DNA from: an uncultured Methanospirillum sp.
GTDB lineage: Archaea; Halobacteriota; Methanomicrobia; Methanomicrobiales; Methanospirillaceae
DNA: 64,000 nt
Direction: 5' to 3'
NCBI RefSeq assembly: GCF_963668475.1
Contig: NZ_OY764544.1
Coordinates: forward strand, 1,922,001-1,986,000
Part shown: one piece after another, positions 38,720 to 48,235 of the stretch
Layout: each line of letters starts with the position of its first letter
How positions within the stretch are numbered: the first letter of the stretch is position 1
The notes under the pieces: generated by a model
What the model saw: the letters and a program-made list of their open reading frames with translations, nothing else
The model's database searches: none
Told to the model about the DNA's origin: nothing
Translations under genes and position numbers: made by a program

Positions 38720-40234
38720 TCATTGCCAGAAGGGGATATATTTTGCATGTCTTTTTGAATGACTATCCGGATCTGCCGGTTTAATCAGGTCCCTTTTCAG
38801 GGTCTCCTGGATAATTCGAGAAACTGTGGATGACTCTGTCTCATTCAGACCAAATCGCACTCTCAGTGATGCATTCGTCATCACCTGGTTGGATACCGAA
38901 CAGAGGCAGGAATGCTGATAACATGCCCTGACCCGTTCATCCCAATTCATATCAGAAAAATCTTTCTGGGCATACAATATTGCCTTTGTACTTGAATCAT
39001 AATTTTTAAAATCAGGAGGGGGGAGAACAAGGTGTTCGACTGATTCGATCACCTTGTCAATTCCACTCCCACGCTCCTCACAAATCTCTATTCGGCGCAT
39101 AAAAGCAGCAAGGTCTTCATTCCGGGATTTGGGTGGAATATCTATGAACCGGAGGGTATCCATCAGCGGTGATCCGGGGTTTGTGATCTCCATCCGGTCA
39201 TCAAATATCTCAACCATCGGACCGGTCCCGGTGATCTGAAAATCCTGGTGAATAAGGGCATTGGGGATGAGTTCACGGATGGTGATATCAGGGTAGGTGT
39301 AGATCTTCTTATTGAATCCGTCCTCGATTAACTCCCCGGTCTGGGTGAGGTCCTTGATATATCGGATTACCTCTTCAAAGGATGATGCATACCCTTCATC
39401 AAACAAGTGTTCTTTCTTTGAGCCTGTTCTCCTGACACCCTCGTATAGGATCACCCGGAGAGATTTACGTTTCAGCGAACTGAATCCGCTGAGTTTCCGG
39501 GCGAAAAGTATTGCCCCCAGGTTGGTGATAGCCCACGATTGAGAGGTTTCTGCCTTAATCAGTCTGTCTTCTTCCAGGCGATGGAGAATCCGTATTCTTT
39601 CTGATGGGATGGGATGGTCGAGGAGTTCAAAGTAAGATTCATACCTGAGCACCCCGAGAACCTGATCATCGCTCATACCGGAGGCGACTATTAAACCCTC
39701 AAAGGAAGTCCGGGAGAAAATCTGCCACAATGCCCGTTCTTTCTCCGGGTATTCTTTCAGCCGTTTCTTGTAACTTCCTACCCTGATGAACTCCAGGTCA
39801 TGAAAACTGACCGGGGTGTGTGCTGCAGCAGGAATCTCAAGAAGTACTACCGGTTTGCCCTGGTAAAGGAATTCATAAAACCGGATGTCAATTCCCGGAG
39901 ATAACTGGCGCAGCAACCAGTTGATGAGCTCTTCACCCTGCTCTTCTCCGGTTGCATATTGAGGCAGAGCGGGTTTCGCTTTTACTTTCGACTTTAACGG
40001 GGAGAACGAGGTCCCAACCGGGAGCCAGGTACCATCTTCCACCCCCCAGATCATCCACCCGTTTTCTTTGTTGTGGAGTGTGGATGAGTTGGTAAGGGCA
40101 GAAATATACTCTCCGATATCATGGGGATTGGCATAACTCACCTTACACTCGATCCATTCTCTCTCATTTCCTCCGGTACGGAGTTCATCAAGGAGCGATG
40201 TGAGGATAGTAGTGAGGTTTTCCGGTTCGGTCAT
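38720..40234 (-). CDS. AlbA_2 (Schlafen-like) / HATPase-domain regulator
   Basis: 504 residues of the COG2865 type. The N-terminal AlbA_2 domain (about 20-150) shows EWIECKVSYANPHDIGEYISALTNS and IWGVEDGTWLPVG, the middle has the HATPase_c_4-like region (ITIRELIPNALIHQDF, IFDDRMEITNPG), and the end is a winged helix. Such proteins appear near phage-defence and mobile genes and are thought to act as nucleic-acid binding regulators or effectors; the exact role is unknown. AlbA_2 is related to the RNase core of Schlafen. Confidence 0.83.
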   Translation of the reverse strand: MTEPENLTTILTSLLDELRTGGNEREWIECKVSYANPHDIGEYISALTNSSTLHNKENGWMIWGVEDGTWLPVGTSFSPLKSKVKAKPALPQYATGEEQGEELINWLLRQLSPGIDIRFYEFLYQGKPVVLLEIPAAAHTPVSFHDLEFIRVGSYKKRLKEYPEKERALWQIFSRTSFEGLIVASGMSDDQVLGVLRYESYFELLDHPIPSERIRILHRLEEDRLIKAETSQSWAITNLGAILFARKLSGFSSLKRKSLRVILYEGVRRTGSKKEHLFDEGYASSFEEVIRYIKDLTQTGELIEDGFNKKIYTYPDITIRELIPNALIHQDFQITGTGPMVEIFDDRMEITNPGSPLMDTLRFIDIPPKSRNEDLAAFMRRIEICEERGSGIDKVIESVEHLVLPPPDFKNYDSSTKAILYAQKDFSDMNWDERVRACYQHSCLCSVSNQVMTNASLRVRFGLNETESSTVSRIIQETLKRDLIKPADPDSHSKRHAKYIPFWQ

Positions 40235-40385
40235 GGGAATGTGAGATGATAAGTTGGTATGTTCTCCGGATTATTTCTGCCTCACCCATGATGCAATTAA
40301 AACACATCAGGTGGCAGGGCCTTCTAATCGATCCCGACACAAGGGATTGCATAAGTAGTATGCATGAAATATCTGCATTGAACAT

Positions 40386-41981
40386 ATGCACTCCTTTTTT
40401 GGTGACAAGGATAATGTCAGGGTTTTCTCAGATGGCTTTGATCTCCTCGGAGATCAGTCAGGATCAAAAATAATCTCAGATATCTGTACAGATGTACGGG
40501 GCCTGATTGAAGAGGAGGATGATTTTTACCCTGCATTCTTCTCACTTGAAGCCCTGCTGACTTCTCTCCATGATGATCAGGCTGCAATCGCCCTGATCTC
40601 ACGTGACTCCCGTATCATGGATCATCCGATCTTCAGATTCCGGTATGCAGATCACTGCCACCGGGTTGGAGATGCCACCTCCGCAGAGGAAATTCTCCGT
40701 TCATACACATCCGGGACGTCAGAATCCCTCAGGGATAAAATATATGGATTTCAGGCTGCCGGAAGGATTGGAAATGAAGGGGAGGCGGCCTTGCGGTGGG
40801 CTGCCCTGCTCAGGGAAGAGAAGCTTGAAGATAGCCATGTCGATGCTGCTTTTGTCCAGGATCCTGATGAATATTCCCTGCTTGCGTTTCATCCATTTCG
40901 GGAACGGATTGAAGGGGTTCGTCTCCTTATCCGGGATAATATCATACCCGGAAGGGAGAAGGAAGCCTACTCACTTATCAGGTCTCTCCACATTTATACC
41001 GGTGATTTCCTGGAAGGATACCTTACTCCCTATATGTGTGATGAGGGGGGAGAGGCTGTACTTCCGGGTCTCTGGATAGCGGTTCTCATGTCAGGAACTG
41101 CTGCAAAAATCGTAGAGGAATTTCTTGCCACAAATCTCTTTACTACTGATATCCTTCGCCAGGGGGCTGAAGAGATCCTTGATGACCTCCGTGATAGTAC
41201 AAGGGAATACCTGGTCAGGCAGTTGCTTATCCAGGGAATGGTGGCAGGGATTCCAGACTCCGACCTCCTTTCCGAGATCAGGAGTATTGTTCTTCACCGT
41301 GATGACCTGATCCTGGGACCCCTTGAATGGATCACGCTGACTGAATTCGAGGAGCAGGCCTCATCTCTTATCCGGGCAATCCTCAAGGATAACCCGGACC
41401 TGCATATATCTGAGGGGATAGTCCCGGGAAAAATCCCGGATTTCCATAAGTTCAGGCCCGGTTGGCAGTCTGACAGCGATGAGGATGACGAAGGCTGGGA
41501 AGAAGACCATGAACTTGAATCCCTGCTTTCAGAAAGCCGGTATGATGAGGCGTTCGAGTTGGTATCAGGATATGTCCGTAACCATGTATTATTCGAGGAT
41601 GTCGAAATTATCTTTGACCTGGCCCTGAAATCCGGCCGGTTTGATGATCTCGTATCCCTGCGTCATTTCATGGAGGAGGGAGAAAATCATGACGGGGTGT
41701 ATCTCATCAGGGCATATGAGCGGCTGATGAATAAGGATGTAAAGGGATGCCTTGCTCTGATTGACCGGGCGGTGTCAGTCGGTTACCCTGAAGAGAATGC
41801 AATGATTCTCAGTGCAGCATACATGAATAAAGCGGGATTACCGAAACGGGCCGTAGGTATCTGTGAGAAACTTCTCAAAAAGCAGGCACTACCATTGGAT
41901 GAGATAATCCCGGTCCTCGCTGCTGCATACCGCCTCCAGGGCCGTGAGCAGGAAGCAGCGGAACTGGAAAATACCCAATGA
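40386..41981 (+). CDS. Large helical-repeat (TPR-like) protein, function unknown
   Basis: 531 residues, cytoplasmic, almost all alpha-helical. The last third contains TPR-like pairs (DEAFELVSGYVRN, LMNKDVKGCLALIDRAV, LPKRAVGICEKLLKK), and an acidic linker lies at about 360-378 (SDEDDEGWEEDHE). No catalytic motif. It is divergent from the AlbA_2 gene with 151 bp between, so the two could share control. I do not recognise a named family. Confidence 0.72.
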   Translation: MHSFFGDKDNVRVFSDGFDLLGDQSGSKIISDICTDVRGLIEEEDDFYPAFFSLEALLTSLHDDQAAIALISRDSRIMDHPIFRFRYADHCHRVGDATSAEEILRSYTSGTSESLRDKIYGFQAAGRIGNEGEAALRWAALLREEKLEDSHVDAAFVQDPDEYSLLAFHPFRERIEGVRLLIRDNIIPGREKEAYSLIRSLHIYTGDFLEGYLTPYMCDEGGEAVLPGLWIAVLMSGTAAKIVEEFLATNLFTTDILRQGAEEILDDLRDSTREYLVRQLLIQGMVAGIPDSDLLSEIRSIVLHRDDLILGPLEWITLTEFEEQASSLIRAILKDNPDLHISEGIVPGKIPDFHKFRPGWQSDSDEDDEGWEEDHELESLLSESRYDEAFELVSGYVRNHVLFEDVEIIFDLALKSGRFDDLVSLRHFMEEGENHDGVYLIRAYERLMNKDVKGCLALIDRAVSVGYPEENAMILSAAYMNKAGLPKRAVGICEKLLKKQALPLDEIIPVLAAAYRLQGREQEAAELENTQ

Positions 41982-42912
41982 TTACGAGCTTAAAATTAGT
42001 CAGGTACTCTTTTTTTATCAGGCCTTTCGGCCCGACAAGACCAGTATCTTTCAGGAGGTGGTGATCTGAATAAGACGAACCAGGAGACCGGACCGGAGCA
42101 TCCTGACTCCTGATGATGCAGGAGAGACGGTTGCTAATTAATGCGGCGATTCCTTCTGCCCAGGTTTCCAGCATTGTCCGGGGAATCAACATCGTAGTTG
42201 GTGAGCGAGATACTGTCACGTTTGAATGATACCATGAAAATCTCGCAGTTGCTGGCATGACACTGGAGGGTCTTGCCTGACAGGTATCCTCTGAGATGTC
42301 CCATGATGCCGAGACTCCTGATCCCATTGCCCGGTGATGGTTGCATTCCCGGTGATTCTCTGGTGATTGCGGTGCTTTCGGCTGCCATGGTCGGCCTATC
42401 CGGAATCTGTCCCACGGTCTTTGCCTCGGCATTCTCGTAGATGAGGGAGGTTGGATAGGATTCTTTCGATCGAGGGCACCCTGGTGACTGACTCCGCCTG
42501 ATTCGTCAGAAGATGCATACCCAGGGGTTATCGTCCAGGATATCCTGGATCAGTGTGCTCTCCGGATATAATCAGCAATCGAGACCCCTCAAGGTTACGG
42601 ACTGCTGATGTTACGGTGCTCTTTGTGGTAAAATCTGCCATTGGTTCATACCCCATTGTTCTCTGCCGCTGCCCTCCGGCATGTGGAGGAATGCAGGGAG
42701 CATATACGATTGATCGGGGTCTTCGAATGGCCGGAGAATCCGATTTGGTTTCCCGTTTCCCGTGACCGAAGCCATATTTGACCTGCAATATGCTATCAGG
42801 AAGATTGTTTCCGGATGAACTGAAGTTCGTCCTGGTTCCATATCCGGACATTGAGAGAGAGGTATTCAGGTGAGAAGAGCATATGAGGGTATATCAAAAG
42901 GAGATCTGCCAG
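41982..42912. repeat. Long spacer with coding remains, copy 2 of the degenerate repeat at 42553-42685
   Basis: 42553-42685 is the partner of 33441-33569; on the minus strand it reads RTMGYEPMADFTTKSTVTS. Between about 42120 and 42420 short stretches of plus-strand frames look protein-like but are broken by stops. No intact gene, RNA or CRISPR found. Confidence 0.5.
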
Positions 42913-43152
42913 ATGAAGAGGTACCAGTTTACAACCCTGATTTGGGAAGAAGACGGTGTGTATGTTTCAAAATGTATTGAGATTGAACTTTCATCCTGTG
43001 GTGATACTCCGAAAGAAGCACTTGAAAATCTGCGTGAAGCGATCGATCTCTGGCTGAAGAATGCAGAAGGTCTCGGGCTTTTATCTGATGCTCTTCCCTC
43101 TATAACCTCGCCAGAAAAATTCACATCTGTTATCGCGATTGAGGCTGCGTGA
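42913..43152 (+). CDS. HicB-like antitoxin
   Basis: 79-residue HicB-fold protein: YQFTTLIWEEDGVYVSKCIEIELSSCGDTPKEALENLREAI. No C-terminal DNA-binding domain follows. The ATG at 42913 gives the family start; an ATG ten codons earlier is possible. Its stop overlaps GTG of a downstream hicA (GTGA at 43149-43152), the usual arrangement, but that hicA is frameshifted. Confidence 0.85.
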   Translation: MKRYQFTTLIWEEDGVYVSKCIEIELSSCGDTPKEALENLREAIDLWLKNAEGLGLLSDALPSITSPEKFTSVIAIEAA

Positions 43153-43315
43153 GATTACCGCAGGTCTCCTCACATACTCTTATTAAAAATTCAAACGGAT
43201 TGGCTACCAGGATGCTCCGTTCCAGGGTAAGGGGAGTCATGTAGCCCTCTATAAGGACGCGGACGGAACCAAACTCCGGGTCATCATTCCGAAATGTGGA
43301 TCAGGTTCCGATTAG
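43149..43315 (+). pseudogene. Frameshifted hicA toxin
   Basis: Begins RLPQVSSHTLIK in the GTG frame, then after an A5 run (43185-43189) the family sequence continues in another frame: FKRIGYQDAPFQGKGSHVAL and DGTKLRVIIPKC, ending TAG 43313-43315. A single missing A explains the shift. The catalytic His (GKGSH) is present, but the C-terminal helix (about 15-20 residues) is also missing. Confidence 0.8.
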
Positions 43316-43406
43316 AACCCTGATGTCAATTATGAAGCAAGCCAGGATCGAAAGGGATGAATTTTATCTTTTTCTCACCAGTTGATCCCTTTTTTGCCTG
43401 TGGGGG

Positions 43407-43692
43407 ATGATGACGCCGGTTCTCCCTCCTGATACCATAGTTCAGATTCTGCATAATTCCCTGGTTGAAGTGAAGGAACGATACCACGTGGATAACCTCG
43501 CCCTCTTCGGCTCCCACGTCAGGGGTGATTTCCGTGAGGATAGCGATATCGATATCCTGGTGCTGATCTCCTTGACCTCCCCGGTCTGACTGCTTCGAGA
43601 ATGTATTTGGAAGACCGGTTGATGTCGTGCCACGGCGGGGAAATCGTGAGGAACTCAGGGAAATAATCCTTGCAGATGTGATTGATATATGA
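43407..43692 (+). pseudogene. Broken mntA copy
   Basis: The start to ILV matches the intact MntA (VKERYHVDNLALFGS, DSDIDILV). Then 16 nt are gone between two GGTG repeats, and a further net loss of about four bases follows CTGGTCTGA. Past these, the C-terminus reappears in a third frame (FGRPVDVVPRR, REELREIILADVIDI) up to TGA 43690-43692. The product would lack the second half. Confidence 0.85.
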
Positions 43693-43759
43693 GAAACCGG
43701 GCTTTGTATCATGATAATATCACTGAAACATATCATGACCTGCCGGTTACCTGGAACGT
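43689..43759 (+). pseudogene. hepT N-terminal stub
   Basis: ATG at 43689 overlaps the mntA-remnant stop as in the intact pair. MRNRALYHDNITET resembles the first helix of HepT (MRNWVLYLHDINEA) with one residue lost, then the frame ends. The RNase motif is absent. Confidence 0.7.
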
Positions 43760-43769
43760 ATAGTATTGA

Positions 43770-44173
43770 TTAGAATATCTGTAAGTTGATTTCTTCCGGA
43801 ATTCTCCGTTTTTCGGGTGTTTTATCAAAGTCCCTGTCATATGATACAAGGATCAATTCACTGCTTTTTGAGATTGCATATTGATACGCATCATCGAAAT
43901 CAACTCTGTATGTTGATGAAGCGGTAACAAGGTATGGCAGGTGTTGAGGAGCCAGGGATATTACCTGAATACCCTCTGGTCTGAACATGTCTTCTGCAAA
44001 CCGCAGAAAGTGTTCTTTTTTATTTTTGTTGAATAGATGCAATCCTATTGAATGGAAGGAGAAGTCACTGATATAAAGGAATGCGTACGTGATTGAAGAA
44101 GCCTGATGACCGCTTCTGCATGTTCCCTGTGCATAAGAAGTTCCAGGAAAACATTCGTGCCCTAAAGATACAT
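43770..44173 (-). pseudogene. Decayed PIN-domain (VapC-like) toxin
   Basis: ATG at 44173 overlaps the antitoxin stop (TAATG). The start reads MYL-stop-GTNVFLELLMH, where a PIN domain needs LDTNVFLELL: a stop (TAG) and loss of the first catalytic Asp. After RLLQSRT the frame shifts once, then PIN sequence continues (AFLYISDFSFHSIG, DFDDAYQYAISKSSELILVSYDRDFD) to the end. Three lesions, so no function. Confidence 0.78.
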
Positions 44174-44382
44174 TAAACCTTCAGAGTATGGATTTTATGT
44201 TGAATATCCACCGTTGAAAGCGTCGGCTCTTCATCTTCAAGTTCGCCAATCCAGTCAAACGAAAAGCATTTTTCCTGATCCCGGCCCTTGCTGCAGAGGC
44301 TCTCAATATACTGAAGAGCCTGCATCTGCAGGTCTTCCGGCAGATTGCGTATGGCCGGTTCACCCTGATCAATAGTAATCAT
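44173..44382 (-). CDS. Antitoxin-like protein (DUF2281-type), partner of the broken PIN toxin
   Basis: 69 residues. IRNLPEDLQMQALQYIESL near the start is the helix pattern of DUF2281-type antitoxins, followed by an acidic toxin-binding tail (WIGELEDEEPT). Intact and in a TAATG overlap with the PIN gene. The frame extends upstream to 44460, but the ATG at 44382 fits family length. An antitoxin left after toxin loss. Confidence 0.7.
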   Translation of the reverse strand: MITIDQGEPAIRNLPEDLQMQALQYIESLCSKGRDQEKCFSFDWIGELEDEEPTLSTVDIQHKIHTLKV

Positions 44383-44457
44383 GCCTGCAATATGTTTGAG
44401 GAGCAGAGGTAATATGGTATCCCGATAAAAAAGTAGTCTTTTACGGATGCAGATCAT

Positions 44458-44512
44458 CAACCCATATTTTTATGGCATGCATCTCGGATATGGAGGAGGT
44501 ACATACTCTCAT
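44458..44512 (-). pseudogene. hepT N-terminal stub, second
   Basis: ATG (44512-44510) overlaps the stop of the preceding MntA-like gene. In the shifted frame the sequence reads MYLLHIRDACHKNMG, the first helix of a HepT toxin, then stops. The rest of the toxin is gone. Confidence 0.65.
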
Positions 44513-44826
44513 CCTTCAGAGTAAATCACCACAGCCTCATCTTTTATCTTATCCTTCAGGTACGGACTGATTGCTCCCTCGCTGAGCAGATCTACCTGGA
44601 TACCCAGGGCATCTACCAGGTCTTCTCTCATTCCTCCCAGGTCAAAGAGGTCTTTTCGGGTATGAAATAAAACGATGAGATCGAGGTCACTCTCCGGGGT
44701 AGGGTTCCCGGTTGCATAACTTCCAAAAACAAGGATTTGGGAAACTCCATGAGGGAGCAGGGTGTGAATAACCGTGTCTCTGATTGGCTCCGGGATGAGA
44801 GAAGAAGTATCAGAAATTATACTCAT
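44509..44826 (-). CDS. MntA-like nucleotidyltransferase
   Basis: 105 residues with an intact nucleotidyltransferase core: LVFGSYATGNPTPESDLDLIVLF (GS..., DLD), then FDLGGMREDLVDALGIQVDLL. It is a different lineage from the copies at 33844 and 43407. The ATG at 44826 is preferred over one at 44847. The adjoining HepT toxin gene is only a stub, so it may be an orphan. Confidence 0.85.
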   Translation of the reverse strand: MSIISDTSSLIPEPIRDTVIHTLLPHGVSQILVFGSYATGNPTPESDLDLIVLFHTRKDLFDLGGMREDLVDALGIQVDLLSEGAISPYLKDKIKDEAVVIYSEG

Positions 44827-44847
44827 TGGATTTCTCCGGTACCTCAT

Positions 44848-45467
44848 AGGGATATCTGGCGTTTTGCTGATACAGATAATTCTGAAATGATTACATGACA
44901 GATGAATATGTCAGTCTATAGTTCATATGGTGGTCTCTTCACGTTCTTATTCCTTGACCCCCGTCCTTTCAGCATTCAACGTAAATCGAATCAAGGGGGT
45001 ACCCACTGGAGCCTGAGAGTATGATGTGAGCATCCCGGAAGATAAACCAGATGATCTATAGATGCCCAGAAGAGAGGGTGGCCATTGATCGCCGGATTGA
45101 CTGGCTGCACCAGATGAACCAGCTCGTGAACCAGTTGGAGAAGACCTAGACAGATGCAGTATGCCACCCTGAACCAGCCGCCAAATCCGGTTCCGTATGA
45201 AATGCATGAACACGTGACCGGTATCATGTCTGCGATACAGGATATCATGATGAATATTCAGGGAGAGAAAAGTGTTTAGACGTCAGCCCTCCCCGGATTA
45301 ATTCCGATGGAATCAGTTGAGGTACGGCCGGGTCGTTACAGGACCTGGTGATCGTAATCTCACTTTTTTGGCGGTCTTGATTTATCCAACATCGGACGAA
45401 GATAAAGGGAGACGGAAATAGAATAAGGTTGTTTCTTGAAATCAGAAAAAAATAGAAAGAAATCGGT
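44848..45467. other. Spacer with unexplained short frames
   Basis: A plus-strand stretch at 45154-45279 reads as a 41-codon frame (MQYATLNQPPNPVPYEMHE...) and just before it another in a different frame (RIDWLHQMNQLVNQLEKT, closed by TAG). They may be two pieces of one decayed gene. No family recognised. Confidence 0.35.
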
Positions 45468-46383
45468 TTATCCTTCATCATAACTCCGTTGAACAAGATG
45501 AAGGGCTCGTTTGAGGTCATTATCATAGCGAATTGTCAGCTGAAGATCACCCGTAGCCCAATGACCGATTGATCTGACATCACGACTAAAACCCTCTTCA
45601 AGTTCAACAGTTTCAGGATTAATTAACAGGTACAGGATAAGATTTCTCTTCTGAATCTGTATGCAGGTGAAATTTTTGATCTTTCGATACTCAGGATACA
45701 ATTTGGTTTCCTTTTCCTGAACGTCATCCCCTAATGCAAGAAGGTATGAGCGGAGTTGCTCATAGATATCCCGGATATCAGTATCCATCTCTGATAGAGC
45801 CTGTATTACCGTCTTATCGGTTCCTTTCCTATTAATTCGTATAGGGGTTTCTTCATCTGCAAGTCCGGAATCCGTTGCAGAAGTACGGTGAACCAGATCG
45901 AGTGCCAGAAGATCTTCTCCAAATTTCCGATATCTGACCAGGTCTATATTTCTATTAATTTGTTTTACAGCGTGTTCATCATATTTTGTGTAGTCTGCAG
46001 TTATACAAATCAACCGGGGCCCACTCCAATCGATATCCTCATATTTTTCAGTGCCGAACACTTCCATTACCAGGAGTTTAAACTCGGCACGATGATCCAG
46101 GAGACAGTCGAGATAAAAAAAGCCCCTGATTTATTACATTCTCATTGACTGCTCGTTTATATTCAATAATAACAGGAGACCCGTTTTCATCGATTCCAAG
46201 AGTATCGATTGGGCCTCCGTGGGTTTTCCCAGTCCCATATTCTGACCGGAGAAACCGCACTCCAAGAATGGTATCCAGATTCTTTTCAATCACAGACTGA
46301 AGGGATTTTTCAAGGAGCATATTCTGACTAACTATTTCTGTTGCGGTTTTGTCTTTTAATTTGAAGATCTTGATTTCGCTCAT
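45468..46383 (-). pseudogene. PD-(D/E)XK-like nuclease with DUF5655 end, frameshifted in a homopolymer
   Basis: Two frames together make one protein. The first (46383 to 46078) reads MSEIKIFKLKDKTATEIV and the nuclease core GGPIDTLGIDENG then VIIEYKR (D...ExK). At a T7 run (46115-46121 on the plus strand as A7) the frame slips; the continuation in the other frame is FYLDCLLDHRAEF, then EVFGTEKYEDIDWSGPRLI and a DUF5655-like C-terminus (YEQLRSYLLALGDDVQEKE) to 45468. One extra base in the run explains it. Could be a true mutation, a phase-variable switch, or a sequencing error. Confidence 0.8.
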
Positions 46384-46888
46384 GGTTTCACAATTATTAA
46401 TTAGAGTTAATATTAAGGGTGTAAAAGATACAGGCATTTATTTGATTGATATTTATTATTTCTATTAAGTCCTTTGATAGTATTAACCTCAAACCCAAAC
46501 TTTTCTCTCAATAGGGAATAATTTTTGAGATATGGCTTATTCTACTGAAAAAGATAAAATACATTGAAATTCAGATTTATAATAATCCCTAATTTTGGGA
46601 ATTAAGAAATCGAATCATATTGAATAAAAAGGATAAAGGCCGTCTCATTAAAAGAATTTGTAGTCCATTCCCTAATGTGCAGCAATGTTTGGGCTCAAAA
46701 CTAATATTCCACCACCGTTAAGTTGAAGATAATTATTGGGGAGGGGAATAGATTTAGTTTTAATTATTTAGAAAAAGAGACCCTATTTTTTCATTGAAGA
46801 GAATTATTGCGATTAATTTTCAGACAAATTTCTCATCATAATTGATTTTTTTAAAAATGGAAATAACAGCATATTTAGACTTTAATTG
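46384..46888. other. Very AT-rich spacer
   Basis: No gene, tRNA or repeat detected. Sequence is markedly AT-richer than the flanks and continues in composition into the TIR cluster. Confidence 0.5.
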
Positions 46889-47458
46889 TTATAAAATCCA
46901 AGAAGAGAAATTATTATATCCATCATTATCCTCCCAATCATAAACAATGTAATCTGATTTGAGTGTGTTGAAGCTATTGCACTTTTTTTCTTCAACTCCT
47001 TTTATGTTCCATCTATCCAAATCGGAATAAATCTTCCATTCATCCTCAATATATTGATATGGAATTAACGTTTTTCCAGTTTCATCATATTTATACCCCA
47101 AAAAAACAAAGGGGTTATTTCCAAGTGTTTTTGTTTTCCCCTCTTTATCTTTGATTTTATTAATATGGATCCCAAGAATTTTATTCCCTTTTTTCATACT
47201 CTGCATTATTTCATATCTTACCCATCTTCGTTCATAAGTTTCACTGCCAATTAAAACAACTGTGACTGTTGTATTCTTCAAACTCTCATTAATCAACTCC
47301 TTGATTGCAGAATCTCCTTTTGTTTTTGCTTCCTCCCATATTGACGAATCAAAATACCCTCCATTATCCTTTTTTAAGGCATTGTGATTTCTTACGACAT
47401 TTACTCTAAAATCAATTACCCCATCATAGTGGAAACTAAAGTAGACTCTTTTAGCCAT
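46889..47458 (-). CDS. TIR-like protein (DUF1863 / ThsB type), TIR-B
   Basis: 189 residues with a TIR-like fold: strand A KRVYFSFHYD at the N-terminus, I-x-E-x3-KGDSAIKELI, strand TVTVVLIGSET and then ERRWVRYEIMQS, where Glu83 occupies the position of the catalytic Glu in TIR enzymes. Thoeris ThsB proteins of this family make cyclic ADP-ribose-like signals from NAD when a phage infects. The C-terminal ~70 residues (FVFLGYKYDETG to the end) are special to this branch. Last gene of the AT-rich four-gene cluster. Whether it signals or kills cannot be read from sequence. Confidence 0.82.
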   Translation of the reverse strand: MAKRVYFSFHYDGVIDFRVNVVRNHNALKKDNGGYFDSSIWEEAKTKGDSAIKELINESLKNTTVTVVLIGSETYERRWVRYEIMQSMKKGNKILGIHINKIKDKEGKTKTLGNNPFVFLGYKYDETGKTLIPYQYIEDEWKIYSDLDRWNIKGVEEKKCNSFNTLKSDYIVYDWEDNDGYNNFSSWIL

Positions 47459-47577
47459 AAATAATAATTAGAACGCGGAGATAAAATGATATTGATAATT
47501 GATTTTTATCAATCCCATGATATATCTAATTCTCGTTGTTGTCCATTATAATCTTCAAATCTGTCTTAAAAGATACG

Positions 47578-48180
47578 TTATAAATTGGATTTAATCTCTT
47601 CTAACGTAGGAAAATTGTCTGTTTCCATTCTTCTCATATATTCTCTGATGATTTCAACTTGTTTAAAATATGAGTCTAATTGTTCATCCTCATCTTTACC
47701 AAAAGAATGAGGTCGATCTAATAATCTCCGAAAAACATCATAAAATTCCGACTCACCATTTCGAAAGGATTTGTAATTATTCTCAATTTTTAATGTCCTA
47801 TGTATTGTTAATAGTATGGCGAGATGAGTTGTAATAATCGTCAAAAAAAGTCTAGAATATTCATTTTGATCTATATATTGAATCAGAATTGGGACTGTTA
47901 TTGTTATTGGAACAGACCAAAAAATACAATAATAATGAAACCGGCGATATTTTTCTGCTTGATTTTTCCAAAATTTAAGAGTACCTATCAAACGATCGTA
48001 ATGTTGTTGTAATCTCTCTTTGCCTTTATCTGAGAAAAATGGAGAATCTGGAAATGTTGAATTAATTGGATGTAACTCTACTCTCATTAGAAACGGTTTA
48101 ATTAACGGAATTAATGTAAATAATACCAAAAGAAGATATGTAATAGTTATTTGGATCCAAAATTCATTAATTAAACTCAT
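47578..48180 (-). CDS. SLATT/DUF4231-like membrane protein
   Basis: 200 residues with three membrane helices: an N-terminal one (about 7-32), and a hairpin (about 85-107, 110-135) flanked by KFWKNQAEKYRRFHYY before and a helical tail with NNYKSFRNGESEFYDVF after. That order of helix, TM hairpin and long cytoplasmic helices is the SLATT/DUF4231 plan. SLATT proteins are predicted pore-forming effectors next to nucleotide-signal or TIR genes in bacterial immunity. Here it lies between the two TIR-like genes, on the same strand. Confidence 0.6.
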   Translation of the reverse strand: MSLINEFWIQITITYLLLVLFTLIPLIKPFLMRVELHPINSTFPDSPFFSDKGKERLQQHYDRLIGTLKFWKNQAEKYRRFHYYCIFWSVPITITVPILIQYIDQNEYSRLFLTIITTHLAILLTIHRTLKIENNYKSFRNGESEFYDVFRRLLDRPHSFGKDEDEQLDSYFKQVEIIREYMRRMETDNFPTLEEIKSNL

Positions 48181-48235
48181 ATTACTACTCGTGGTTAGGG
48201 ATTACATCTGATATTTGAATATTTTAGAAAAAAAT

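Noticed and set aside
41875..42432. A 185-codon minus-strand frame overlapping the end of the helical-repeat gene
   Set aside because: Rich in Pro, Arg and Ser as expected for a shadow frame and it overlaps a well-supported gene end.
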